Assembly (NCBI GenBank): GCA_025765595.1
Contig: JAIVFH010000031.1
Coordinates: 186,001-250,000 of the forward strand
DNA from: Obelidium mucronatum
Lineage: Eukaryota > Chytridiomycota > Chytridiomycetes > Chytridiales > Chytriomycetaceae
Direction: 5' to 3'
DNA: 64,000 nucleotides
Shown: positions 46,978 through 57,356 of the stretch, piece by piece
Layout: each line of letters begins with the position of its first letter
Numbering within the stretch: the stretch's first letter is position 1
Program-made: the position numbers and the translations under genes
Notes under the pieces: generated by a model
Seen by the model: only the letters and a program-made list of their open reading frames with translations
Databases searched by the model: none
Told to the model about the DNA's origin: nothing

Positions 46978-48255
46978 ATGGCTGATACTCCTCCTGCTAC
47001 CGCTCCTCGGAAATCTGTCGGTTTTGCCGCTACTTCTTCGGCCGCTGGTCCTTCAAACCCCGCCGCTGACCAATCTTTGCTCACTCGTCGCTCCGTTGCT
47101 CCCGACCTTGTCTCTCTCAAGAATGATTTTGATGAAGATAATGGATCTGAACAACAAACCAACAATGTCCTGGATGGAATTGACGAGGCCAGTCGCTACA
47201 TGGAAGCCAACACGGATAATGAATTTGATGTGGCCACATCCATGGATGCTTTCCGTACGGATCTTTTGGCTCTTTCTCGTCTTGTCCGCAATCAATCTAG
47301 TCGTCTTGATAAAGTCATTGAAGCATTTGCTGCGTCATCAAAAGCCGATCGCAAAGTTCACCGTCAACGTTCAGTTAGCCCGGTTGGTAGTGCCTCGGAC
47401 TCTGACGATCAGTCTGACTCGGGTTCCCGGTTCGAATCCTCGAAGTCTGACAAAATTTCTCTTCGTGTTGCCAAGCCTCCTGTTTTCAAGGGCCTTGCTA
47501 CCGATGATTTTGATGATTTTATGCTCAAAGTCTATCTCAATTTTGACAATTCTGGACCCAAGGGTATCCTTTCCACCAAGTCCAAAATTGCTTTTGTGGT
47601 TTCCTACCTTGGTGGTAATGCTGCCAAGTGGTACATCAACCACGTTGCCAAGCCTGAGCTCCAGTTCAAAAGCTTTCAGGAATTTGCTGATGTCTTTGCC
47701 GCCTTCTTCGGCGAAGACCCACGTGTCGCTGAAGCAATTGCCAACGACAAAGCCAAGACCTTGACCCAGACTACTTCTTGTCAAGCCTACGCCCGTGATT
47801 TTCTACGTTGGATTGCTGGTACTCAACACAACGATTACACCAAGATGTTGATGTTCAAGCAAGGTCTCAAGCTTCACGTGATGAACTATATTGATGGTCT
47901 GGAACCTCAACCAACCAACCTCTCCATGCTCATGCGCAAGGCCATTGTCTTCGATGAGCGCGTGTTTGCTAACAACAAACGTTCTGGATCCTCCAAGGGT
48001 AACCAAGGTTCTGGTTCCAGCTCCCGTTCCAATAACCCAGGTGCTGCTTCCAAGCCCTCTGGGTCTGCTGATGTTGCCGCCGCTGATGTCAAGTCTGGCA
48101 AGCCTACTCACGAGGAACGTCAGCGCCGCAAGGATAAAGGTCTTTGCGCTTACTGTGGTCAAGACGGTTGCAAGGGTGCTTCTGACACCAAAGCTTGCCC
48201 CCTCTTGGTTGCAAAAAATGCTCGGAGCGCCCAGGGAAGGGGTGCTCAGGCGTAA
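46978..48255 (+). CDS. gag: gag polyprotein of the gypsy element
   Basis: 425 residues from ATG 46978, 24 bp after the LTR. The N-terminus is Ala/Pro/Ser-rich and disordered. The central capsid-like region (PPVFKGLATDDFDDFMLKVY; WYINHV; FAAFFGED) matches gypsy Gag. The C-terminus has a Cys cluster (CAYCGQDGCKG...ACP) as a variant zinc knuckle. Gag forms the virus-like particle that packages the RNA. The frame ends at TAA 48253-48255, overlapping pol by about 60 nt in the -1 frame. Confidence 0.9.
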   Translation: MADTPPATAPRKSVGFAATSSAAGPSNPAADQSLLTRRSVAPDLVSLKNDFDEDNGSEQQTNNVLDGIDEASRYMEANTDNEFDVATSMDAFRTDLLALSRLVRNQSSRLDKVIEAFAASSKADRKVHRQRSVSPVGSASDSDDQSDSGSRFESSKSDKISLRVAKPPVFKGLATDDFDDFMLKVYLNFDNSGPKGILSTKSKIAFVVSYLGGNAAKWYINHVAKPELQFKSFQEFADVFAAFFGEDPRVAEAIANDKAKTLTQTTSCQAYARDFLRWIAGTQHNDYTKMLMFKQGLKLHVMNYIDGLEPQPTNLSMLMRKAIVFDERVFANNKRSGSSKGNQGSGSSSRSNNPGAASKPSGSADVAAADVKSGKPTHEERQRRKDKGLCAYCGQDGCKGASDTKACPLLVAKNARSAQGRGAQA

Positions 48256-50246
48256 ATTCCCCGCCCAGTTTGGCGATGCAAACTGTCAACCTTTCCGTTC
48301 CCTCATCATCGGATTCCAAGATTGTGCTTCCATGTACACTTGTTGTCGGGGAAAAATTTTCTTCTTCTTCATCTCCAAACCTTACCAAGCCCCTTTCTTT
48401 GGGTGCCTTTGTGGATAGTGGGTGTTCGGCTTTCGGCCTTATTTCCTTAGATTTCGCTCTAAGAAATAAAATACCTGTTGTTCCTTCCTCCACTCTGTAC
48501 AATGTTAATTTAGCAGATGGTTCGCGTTCTCGCTCCATTACTAAACAAACAGTACCTTTAATCTGTCAAATTGGTTCTCATACCGAAACGATGTCTCTTC
48601 TTGTCGCGGATATTTCTTGTCCGCTTATTTTAGGTCTTCCATGGCTTCGCCTTCACAACCCTCGCGTTAATTGGCGTCACATGTTGGTCACATTCTCCGA
48701 TGGGGCTTGCCTGTCAGCTGACCACGTTCCCTCTGAGGCTTTTACCGCCTTGCCTTATTCCCCTCCAGACGATCCAGCTGTCAAGGATCTGGAGGTTTCT
48801 ACCGCTTCTGTTTCAATCCCGACGGAAAATCCGCCAGCGAGTTCTACACCGGACGTTGAGTTGCTTAATACCACTGCGTTTTTTGGCATTGCCAAGAAAC
48901 ATGGGCTTACTATCTTTGCCGCTCGAATGGATGTCACTTCTTCTAAAGATGATGACACTCCCACCGTGTCAATTTCAGCTGTGATTAATACAAAGGACTA
49001 TCAGGAGTCTGCTATCGTTTCTGACGATAGAGGAGTGCCTTTACGCTACAAGCAGTACTCGGACGTGTTTGCACCCAAGTCTGAGACTCCTCGGCCGCTT
49101 CCACCTCATCGCCCTTACGACTTGCCTATCGAGATCGTTAAGAATGAAGATGGAACTTCGGCAAAATTACCGCCGGCTGGGAAAATTTATCCACTGAGCC
49201 CAGCCGAAGAAAAAGTTCTCCAGGAATATCTTACTAATGCCTTGGCTAGAGGCTGGATATCTCCCTCTACCTCTCCGGTCGCCGCCCCTTGCTTCTTTGT
49301 CAAGAAACCAAATGGTGGTTTCCGTCTTTGCATTGACTATCGTGCCATCAACAACATTGTAGTCAAGAACAAGTTTCCGCTACCGCTGTTCACGGATCTT
49401 GCGGGAAAATTATCCAAGGCTAAAATTTTCACTCACTTGGATCTCCCAGACGCGTACCACTTACTAAGAATACGCTCTGGCGATGAATGGAAAACTGCAT
49501 TTCGCTGCAAGTTTGGCCATTTCCAGTATAATGTGGTTAGTTTCGGTCTAACCAACGCCCCAGCTGCCTTCCAGTACTTCATGAATGACATTTTTTCGGA
49601 TTTACTGGGCGTGTTTGTCATCGTTTATTTGGATGACATTCTAATCTTTTCCGAAGATGAAGAATTACACGAACGTCACGTCAAGGAAGTCTTGGAGCGC
49701 TTGCGGAAACACAACTTGGTAGTCAACCCTGCCAAATGTGCCTTCCATACCAGTTCTACGGAATTCCTGGGCCACATCTTCTCTGCCGATGGTGTCAAGA
49801 TGGATCCTGCCAAGGTTGCTACCGTTTCCAGTTGGCCGGTACCTCAGTCTGTCAAAGACGTGCAAATTTTTCTAGGATTTGCAAATTTTTACCGCCAATT
49901 TATCACCGGCTACTCCGATATTGTGTTACCGCTTACCAGCCTAACGCGTAAGGAAGCCAAAATTGGACCCTTTCCATGGTCCGAAGCCGCGGCATCGGCT
50001 TTTGAAAAACTTAAACATGCCTTCTCCACCGCTCCGGTCCTGATTCACTTCGATCCCAGTCGCACCGTGTATGTGGAAACTGATTGCTCAGATTTTGCAC
50101 TGGGCGCAATTTTATCCCAGTTCGGTTCGGATGGAAGGTTACATCCTGTTGCCTTTCACTCCCGCAAGTTAATTCCAGCGGAAATCAACTACGATACTCA
50201 CGACAAGGAACTGCTTGCCATCGTAGACGCGTTCTACTGGTGCTGA
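48195..50246 (+). CDS. pol: pol: protease, reverse transcriptase and N-terminal RNase H
   Basis: The open frame has no ATG of its own near the start, consistent with frameshift expression. It shows protease FVDSGCSAFG (Asp-Ser-Gly), LGLPWL, then RT motifs: FRLCIDYRAINN, a catalytic Asp in FTHLDLPDAYH, FGLTNAPAAFQ and VYLDDILIFS. RNase H begins with VETDCSDFALGAIL and DKELLAIVDAF, then stops at TGA 50244. Thus RNase H is cut roughly in half. RT and RNase H would normally copy the genomic RNA into DNA inside the particle. Confidence 0.92.
   Translation: MPPLGCKKCSERPGKGCSGVNSPPSLAMQTVNLSVPSSSDSKIVLPCTLVVGEKFSSSSSPNLTKPLSLGAFVDSGCSAFGLISLDFALRNKIPVVPSSTLYNVNLADGSRSRSITKQTVPLICQIGSHTETMSLLVADISCPLILGLPWLRLHNPRVNWRHMLVTFSDGACLSADHVPSEAFTALPYSPPDDPAVKDLEVSTASVSIPTENPPASSTPDVELLNTTAFFGIAKKHGLTIFAARMDVTSSKDDDTPTVSISAVINTKDYQESAIVSDDRGVPLRYKQYSDVFAPKSETPRPLPPHRPYDLPIEIVKNEDGTSAKLPPAGKIYPLSPAEEKVLQEYLTNALARGWISPSTSPVAAPCFFVKKPNGGFRLCIDYRAINNIVVKNKFPLPLFTDLAGKLSKAKIFTHLDLPDAYHLLRIRSGDEWKTAFRCKFGHFQYNVVSFGLTNAPAAFQYFMNDIFSDLLGVFVIVYLDDILIFSEDEELHERHVKEVLERLRKHNLVVNPAKCAFHTSSTEFLGHIFSADGVKMDPAKVATVSSWPVPQSVKDVQIFLGFANFYRQFITGYSDIVLPLTSLTRKEAKIGPFPWSEAAASAFEKLKHAFSTAPVLIHFDPSRTVYVETDCSDFALGAILSQFGSDGRLHPVAFHSRKLIPAEINYDTHDKELLAIVDAFYWC
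48213..48219 (+). promoter_or_regulatory. Candidate -1 ribosomal frameshift site A_AAA_AAT
   Basis: In the gag frame the codons are GCA AAA AAT. Slipping by -1 re-pairs on AAA AAA and enters the pol frame, which is open from 48195. The heptamer lies within the gag/pol overlap. I did not fold the downstream RNA. Confidence 0.55.
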
Positions 50247-51222
50247 TACCGCAGACATCTACATTCGGGAAGTTTTTAGACTTCACGGTGCTTCCAGATC
50301 CATTGTATCCGATCGCGACCCGCGTTTTACTGGTGGTTTCTGGCAACGTTTTATGGAACTCCTAAACGTTAAACTTAACATTTCTACCGCTTTTCACCCT
50401 CAAACTGATGGATCTACTGAGGTCCTCAACCAAGTCATTGAGCAATACCTACGCGTTTACTGTAACTACCAGCAAGACGATTGGGTTTCCAAGTTACCGC
50501 TTTGCGAATTTGCCTACAACGATTCTTTGGTAACCACTACTGGTCATACACCATTCTTCGCAAACTCTGGTCACAATCCAATTTTTGACCCCTCTATCAT
50601 TCGTGAATCCTCTGTTCCTGACGCTGAAGATCGCCTCGCGTCTATGAAAACTATTCTTGAAGACCTTCGTGCGAACTTAAAGTTTGCCCAGGAGGGTTAC
50701 ACCACACAAGCCAACAAATCTCGGTTACCAGTTCCGGAAATTAAACCCGGGGACTTGGTTTTCTTGGATCGCCGCAATATCAAGACTAATCGTCCTTCTC
50801 AAAAGATTGATGATAAGAAACTTGGTCCTTTTAAAGTCAAGCGCGTCATCAACCCAGTCGCTTTTGAGCTTGCCTTACCTTTAACCATGCGTATTCACCC
50901 AGTATTCCACGCGTCTTTGCTACATCCCAAAACTAAGAATATTGTCGCCGCGTTTACCCAACCTCCGCCTCCGCCAGTTATCGTGGACAACACTGAAGAA
51001 TGGGAAGTTCAAGAAATCTTGGATTCTCGCGTTTTCTACAACAAACTTCAATATTTAGTCCACTGGATGGGTTATTCTAACTCTGACCGCTCTTGGGAGC
51101 CTGCTGCCAATGTTTCGGGTTCTGCTGAGTTGGTTTCTGAATTCCACGCCAAATATCCCGATAAGCCTGGTCCTGGTGCGATTGCTGCAAGTGTTCGCAA
51201 TCGCAAGAAAAGAAGGGGATGA
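50247..51222 (+). pseudogene. Integrase C-terminal part plus chromodomain, N-terminus deleted
   Basis: Reading resumes, in a different frame from the RT block, with VFRLHGASRSIVSDRDPRF, FHPQTDGSTEVLNQ (the Glu of the DDE triad), the GPY-type region KLGPFKVKRV and a chromodomain (VQEILDSRVFYNKLQYLVHW, WEPAAN). The zinc-binding HHCC domain and first catalytic Asp are missing. The chromodomain in this group directs insertion to particular chromatin. An internal ATG gives a 289-residue frame, but no integrase activity is expected. Confidence 0.88.
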
Positions 51223-51687
51223 TGTTAGGAATCACCCGTCTTATAGGGATATTTCTCTATAGTTCCGTAGCTTAGTGGTCATTACGCGCGACTCTCACGA
51301 TGGAAACCCGGGTTCGATCCCCGCTAGTATCATTTTACTTTAAGTTTCTATTTTTGTATTTGTCATCTTTGATTTGTCACTTTACTAAGTTTTTCTGTTT
51401 CATTTTGTGATATCATTCTTGATTTCACATATTATTGTGCTATCACTCTTGCTATCACAATTTCTGTTTGATTTTCAGTTTTGAAATTCCAGAACTTGCA
51501 TAAATAGCAAGCTTTCTGCTCTGAGTTTTAGTTCAGTTTCAATACATTCTGTGTTAGTTTTACAGTTTTGTAACTCTTTGTTCCGTCTCTCGTGACCTCA
51601 AGCCGTTATTGGACAAGCCCTCGTGCCCCCTAAGCCCTCGTGCCTTCAAGAACCCTTAAGTCTTTTATTGACTATCTGGTCCTAACA
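51223..51687 (+). repeat. 3' LTR
   Basis: 465 bp, offset by 4734 bp from the 5' LTR; every base compared matched. It ends at CCTAACA, followed by TAAA and then the TRIM-like element rather than by GACCA. Confidence 0.92.
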
Positions 51688-51691
51688 TAAA

Positions 51692-52125
51692 TGTTAGAAA
51701 CTGATAAGGCCTCCAGTGAAACTCAACAAATAACATGAGTCGCATAGCCTATTGGCAATGTTGGGGCCTAGTAATCTGGAGGCACTAGGTTCGATCCCCG
51801 GTTTCGTCCGGTTTCATGACTCTTCAGGTTCGATTCCTAACAGTCGACTCATGTTAAACCTGCTGGCTGAGGACCCTGGGAAAGTCCTTGGTAAACAGTG
51901 GGGAACTCGTTCGAGGGTTCTAGGCGACTTATCAGTCTTCAACTAACACTTCCGGCCTGGGAAGGAAAGGCGAATGTTAGAAACTGATAAGGCCTCCAGT
52001 GAAACTCAACAAATAACATGAGTCGCATAGCCTATTGGCAATGTTGGGGCCTAGTAATCTGGAGGCACTAGGTTCGATCCCCGGTTTCGTCCGGTTTCAT
52101 GACTCTTCAGGTTCGATTCCTAACA
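51692..52125 (+). mobile_element. TRIM-like miniature LTR element
   Basis: Two identical 151 bp repeats (51692-51842, 51975-52125), starting TGTTAGAAAC and ending TTCCTAACA, flank a 132 bp non-coding interior. TG...CA ends, tiny size and no ORF fit terminal-repeat retrotransposons in miniature. Each repeat has B box GGTTCGATCCC and an A-box-like TAGCCTATTGG, plus a second GGTTCGATTCC near its end. It directly abuts the gypsy 3' LTR (4 bp gap) and is followed by GACCA. Confidence 0.75.
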
Positions 52126-52130
52126 GACCA
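52126..52130. repeat. Target-site duplication GACCA, right copy
   Basis: Matches 46484-46488. It follows the outer end of the TRIM-like element, so the duplication brackets gypsy plus TRIM together. Confidence 0.65.
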
Positions 52131-53679
52131 TAATACATTGCCACTTGAAGATACCACTCCTTTGATTGGCACACAAGCTTCCACTCTGTCTTTCAATATA
52201 CCCTCCGGTCCTCCAGTTGATCCACCAACTGCTGTTCACGTGTCCATTCCAGCAAAATCAGCAAAAATTCCCAAAGCTGCCACAGGCAGTGTTCTTGGCC
52301 CAAGTTCTGGAAGTTCTCTTGGTGAGAAACGGAAACATGCTGCGCCTGCTGGCAAAAACCAATTGTTAGACAAAAAAGCCAAACAGACCCAGTTTTGAGA
52401 TGCTGCTGTTCACCCTGGCAAAAACCAATTGTTAGACCAAAAATCCGAACAAACCCAAGCAAAGTTTTGAGATGCTGCTGTTCTGAAAACATGGACTCTG
52501 CGCACTATGGAGACCATCTTTATCCATGACAGGACAGTGAAGATGATGTTGTCATTGTTGAGTCTGTGTCAACCCGCATTGTTGGGGAGCAAGTACCAGC
52601 CGCTTGTTGAGCATATTATTCTTACTTCTGATTTCTGGCGCTCTCTGATTTGACCAAAGAGGAATCACGGGAAATAAGGCGCATCATCAAAGAATGAGAG
52701 ACATGGATGAAAGAAATTCTCAATGAATTACTGAAGCTTGTTCTTGGTGCTGACCATTGTTTGAAGTTTCAATGCTCTGGCAAAGCCATTCTCATTGGAC
52801 TGCCTGGCTCAACCACTGACCAATCCCTCCACTGTGATTCCACAAATACCTTGGTAATTTCTATGCTGCAATCCTTAACGCCATCAGAGCTTGGAACTCG
52901 ACATTTGTTGGTTGGGTATCCAATTGTGAATGGATAAGACTGGCGTTTCTTTGTTTTGGGGACTCATAGAATTCAAACTCCAGACAAGAAGTCTCGCTTA
53001 TGGCACAGAATCACATTCTTGAAGACAATAATGGAGGAGGTATTGCTTATGGATCTGATGATACTGTATTACCTGAATACAGAGACTGTGTGTTTCCATT
53101 TTTGGCGCTCTTGGGCCTTTTGCACAAGAAGCCTGAAAAAATTTAAGGATCCTTGTTTGGTATGGAGTTCACACTGAGTGCCAGAAGTAATCAGCTTTCT
53201 ATTCAGAAAACCAGCTCTTAGGTGTGGATCTCATTACTCTGTTTTTGGGGAGTCACATCCATGGTGGACGAGGAGTTCCTCCGGAATGGACCTCTGTTCC
53301 AAAGCCTGAACACATGAAATTGCCTGCTGGTCTAAATAGTGCTGAATTGACCAATGATACGGACGTTAAAGTTGTCAAGATTGTAGAAAAAATCTTTATT
53401 AAAGTGGCCCCTGTTTCAAAGTTGCAAAAGATGGATTTTGAAGACCAAGTGCGCAACATTCATGTGGCTCAACTCCTGTTTGGTTTTCACAGTCATATGT
53501 ACTTGTACTGTCATGCAGTTTTATTCTGCCACAAAGATTCACCACGAAATATGCATCACTTGAGCACTGACATGATGGAGAAAGCGGTGGTTAAGTTTAT
53601 AGATGAGGCCAAAAGCGTGGTCTGGAGGTTCCATCTGCTGCTGCATACGAGTTTCTGGCTGGTCAATTTGTTGAAATAG
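52131..53679 (+). pseudogene. Continuation of the split gene: Ser/Pro-rich tail and 2OG-dioxygenase-like exons
   Basis: Starts with PLIGTQASTLSFNI, in the style of the sequence before the gypsy insertion, and KAATGSVLGPSSGSSLGEKR. A near-duplicate of about 65 bp at 52340-52475 follows. Later blocks resemble a phytanoyl-CoA-hydroxylase-type fold. LIGLPGSTTDQSLHCDS (52789-52843) gives H-x-D, GTHRIQTPD (52957 on) resembles the usual G-(S/T)-H, and DLITLFLGSHIHGGRG (53224-53275) gives the distal His. Introns between blocks are plausible. Because the gene holds a retroelement and a degenerate frame around 52400-52680, I call it a probable pseudogene. The substrate is unknown. Confidence 0.4.
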
Positions 53680-53923
53680 TTGGAAATCTCGAAGAGTAGA
53701 GGAAAGCTGTTTGTGAAGAGTCGGGGACACACTTCTTTGGCAGTGGAGGCAAAGCTAAATGAGCTAGCTGATTTTCTTTTTTGCCAAAAGACTTCCATGC
53801 AGCATTTTTTTCACTATAAAGATTTGGCAAGATACATGACATCTCATTTTTTTTAAAGGTCAGAGATTTAAATGCCCTTTGGCAATTCTTTTTTTTATTT
53901 TTTCAAAAACACCAAAAGTAAAA

Positions 53924-55134
53924 ATGAGCCACCAGTCACACGTAACTGTCGTCAGAGAAAACGGCCAGCCCACTGCAATCACTCTGGAAACAAATGGGCG
54001 CAAAACCAAATACTCCTTCTATCCAGTGAGTTTTGCTGATCGATAGATGTAGCACACACTGACCATGCGCAGTGCGAACATGGCGTCTTCCGAAGGACAT
54101 TTGACAGTGGCTCAGTTATGGGATTTAAGCCGTGACAACTGGAGCGCAGGCATGTACGGAGCTTGAGGAGTTTAAGGATCAGTTGTTGCCAGATATTGGT
54201 CATCTCCATTTTGGGATCTCAAAAACGTCCAGAATGAAATATTGCTCAACAGCCTGCAAGAACAAGAAATCATATCTTCAAAGTTTGTTGGCCTGTTTTG
54301 TATAAGTTCATCTGACTGTCAGGTTAAGAAAAGCAAGGAAAAATCTGATGAAACTGCCGTTGTTGCTTCAACTCCCTCAAATGCACCTGCCATCAGAAAC
54401 AGCCCATGCTCAACAAAGTGCAGAAATAGTGAATGGTATGCAACAGAGAGTAGGAGCTGTGAATGGTATGCTGCCACCAACTGTATTTTCAACATATCCA
54501 ACATTTATAACTGACAATTGAAAGAAACTGCTGTTATTACTTCAACTCTCTCAAATGCACCACCACAAGAAACAGCACATTCTCAACAAATTCCAGAAGC
54601 AGTTAATGGTATGATGCTCCTGTATTTCAACATATCCAGTACTAGCCATATAGAATCTCCTCAGCAAAATACATCATCACTGGAGTCCCAAACACAACAG
54701 CTCGTCCATGTTCCAGAAGCATCCATTGATTCTGCCCTTGTCATGCCTACCTCAGATCAGTCACTCAAAAAAAATGAGATAATTATGGCAACAGAGCCTC
54801 TGTTGGCAGTGACGCCACCTGATCAGAGTTCTGCTGCACCACACAAATCTGCTGGGCCACACAACTTTAGTGAATTTAAAAACATTATCCTGGACCGCTT
54901 CAAAAGACAAGATCTGGCCATGGAAGATAAATGGGCACTGAATAGTGCAAATTCAGAAGTTGCACGTTTGACTGAAGAACTGGCAAAGGTTCAAAGTGAA
55001 CTATTGCAAAGTCACTTCAAGTTGAAAAGAGACACTGATTCTGCGTTCATACGATTTGCTAGTGGTGTTGAAAGCAGGTTGGCTGAAGTGGAAAAGACTT
55101 ACAAAGGTTTGACTCCGAGAATTTATTTACTGTA
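53924..55134 (+). CDS. Coiled-coil protein of unknown function, exon blocks
   Basis: ATG 53924 opens MSHQSHVTVVRENGQPT, followed by a GTGAGT donor at about 54026. Later blocks are LEEFKDQLLPDIGHLHFG (54166), a Thr/Ser/Pro region containing two diverged copies of one about 100 bp unit (54337-54440, 54524-54610), and a last block (54602-55134). That block ends with a charged coiled coil (VARLTEELAKVQSELLQ; VESRLAEVEKTYKG). Intron junctions are only partly resolved. The family is not recognised. The internal duplication and AT-rich introns resemble the other accessory genes nearby. Confidence 0.4.
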
Positions 55135-57326
55135 AATATAATTGCATAACATGAAAGCAGAAGATGGACTATGACTTTGGTAAGATGTCAAGGGTTGCCA
55201 AAGGTCGACCAATCTTATTCCTGGTCCTTGCTATCTTTGCAGTGTGGAAACTGTAGATACATGTGTTTGCGGGAGATTTTATGCATACATTTTGTTGACA
55301 TGGGGAAGAAGGAAAAAAAACTGGGTAGCACTTGGGTTTTTAGTAGAGCAAAGGGGCGGGATGTGTAGGTGTGCAGAGCTCTGATTAAGATTCAAGAATT
55401 GTCAGCGGGGTTTGAAATAAATTAAAAAATAAAAACAAGAAAAGCTGCGCATCTAAAGCCAACAACTAGCAAATCCAAACAGCAGCCCCTAACTAGAAAA
55501 CCAAAAAATTCAAATAAGATGAATGGCAGTATCCTCAACAATCTTAGAGATTTGGACGGTGAGCCAAAATTTGGGGTTAGAAACACTACTAACTTGGAAT
55601 CAGGTTTTGACAGCCACGTGGATTTTGATCCAGAGTCGAATGGTAGTACCTCATAGAGGTGAGCCAAAAGGCATATCTATGAAATACTAACAAGTAATCA
55701 GATTTTGGCAGTTACATGGATATTGATTCAGACCCTGGTGAGTCAAACTTGTGTGACTTCAAATAAATGCTGAATAACTACAGATATGCTGGACAGTCTC
55801 GTGGTAAGTACCTAAAATCAGTTGCAAGCAGCCAACCAACAACAAAACAATGCAGTTGTAAGTGGCGATGTTGCAAACTCAGGCAGCTATTCCCCAAACA
55901 GAAACAGACATACAGGGTCACCCAGTCCATCAATTGAAGAAGGATACACTTACAACGCTGGAGACAACATGACCGGTATGCACTATCGCATCTTTCCAAT
56001 ATCCTAAGACATTGTTTCCAGACTATACGTTAGCTGCAACTTCTGGGCCTCCAAGTGTCTTGTTCATAAATCATCAGTATTATCAAAGTCAAAGTGACAG
56101 ATTTCAAGACTTGGCTGTGTCACTTGGCTGTGTCATTGCCTGATAATGGGACCATTTAAAAACCACAACTGTTGGAACACTGTTAGCAGAACTCTATGAT
56201 TCCGATTGGAGAGATCAAGAAATTAGTGAATTAGTGGACACAGCATCAACAGTAAACCCCACACAATCCTTTGAAACCAGTGTTGAGATTTAGGAATTGT
56301 ACCAACTGCCAACAATAAATACTTATCAAATTTGGCCATGGAGCACCCTCAACATAAGATGAAAACATTCGCCATGGAGCACCCTCAACATAAGATGAAA
56401 ACATTCGCCATGGAGCACCCTCAACATAAGATGAAAACATTCTTTGCTATCCTCATCAAGAAAGTACCATGTTTGCTCAAGTTTACAACTGCAGAGAGCA
56501 TAAGAATGGATATGGAACATCAGGCTGATATCGATTCCTGTTTTTCTTACCACACAGATTTTAAAAAAGTGACTGGCAAGGGTACAATCAATATTCTGCC
56601 AAAATCAGACTTCAAGTTTCAAATGCAAAAGCAGGTGTGGATCTCATTTATTTATACAAGGAGTTCATTTTAGTTGGATGTCCCTGTTTCTGCAGTACAA
56701 AATAGATTATCTACCACATGGGATCTAGGATCATTCTGTAATATTCAAATTGCTCAATCTGAGAGATCCAGGACATATGTATGTTTCTCCAACAACATGA
56801 CTGAATATCATGCCGATCAAGAGTACATATACAACAACTTTGTATATGAGCCTCTCAAACATGTGATGCCTGCGGCCAATTTGCAAAGAGTCACCCATGA
56901 TGCAAGGGGTTATTTCCTTCATTTCCAGTTGACACCTCACTTTTGGAGGGTTGCTAATGACCCAACTGGACGTGGACTCTTGGGCAAGGAGTTTTTTTTG
57001 CAACCATCTATCAAGGTGTGAAGGACAGCTATTCAAGCAATTGTGGCCCAGATTTGAATTGCATTCAAAGAAATCCTATGTATAAGAGAAAACACTCTGA
57101 ACTTGGTATTTCCACTATACCACAAATTGGTTTCCACATTGTAGATGGGGGATTCACTTTTGTATGTGAAAATGCAGTCAGTGGAAAGGGATTGGTACTA
57201 TTTGCCAATTTAAATAACCTTGCCAGGGTCCTTGGACCATTCTTCAACTTGCTTTCATTGTTTAATCCAAGAAAAAAGTTAGTGTTGTTCATGATAATAG
57301 CACTTCGGAAGGTTTTTGCTTGGTAA
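55135..57326 (+). other. Series of plus-strand ORF blocks without recognised family
   Basis: Readable blocks include a Lys/Ser-rich start (MNGSILNNLRDLDG at 55518), acidic FDSHVDFDPESNG, NAGDNMTGM, then the repeat-bearing frame at 56332 (MEHPQHKMKTFA x3) with MDMEHQADIDSCFSYHTDF. From 56674 comes a 115-residue frame (DLGSFCNIQIAQSE; HVMPAANLQRVTHDARGYF; PTGRGLLGKEFF). A further frame at 57018 has PQIGFHIVDGGFTFVCENA. Short GT-AG gaps suggest one multi-exon gene. No catalytic motif is evident. Confidence 0.35.
56335..56442. repeat. Three tandem copies of a 36 bp unit
   Basis: GCCATGGAGCACCCTCAACA... repeats exactly three times. It is in frame with an ORF, giving a 12-residue unit (MEHPQHKMKTFA). 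Perfect identity means recent expansion. Confidence 0.9.
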
Positions 57327-57356
57327 TAGCTGAGTTTGATTGAATCAACATCGGCT

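Larger units (their letters stand above)
46489..51687 (+). mobile_element. Ty3/gypsy chromovirus-type LTR retrotransposon, deletion derivative
   Basis: Two 465 bp LTRs (46489-46953, 51223-51687), which I found identical on reading, begin TGTTAGG and end CCTAACA. Internal order is gag, protease, reverse transcriptase, partial RNase H, then a truncated integrase and a chromodomain. A purine-rich tract (AAGAAAAGAAGGGGATGA) precedes the right LTR. No primer-binding site complementary to a common tRNA is obvious after the left LTR. Identical LTRs mean a recent insertion; the missing middle of pol makes it non-autonomous. Confidence 0.93.
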
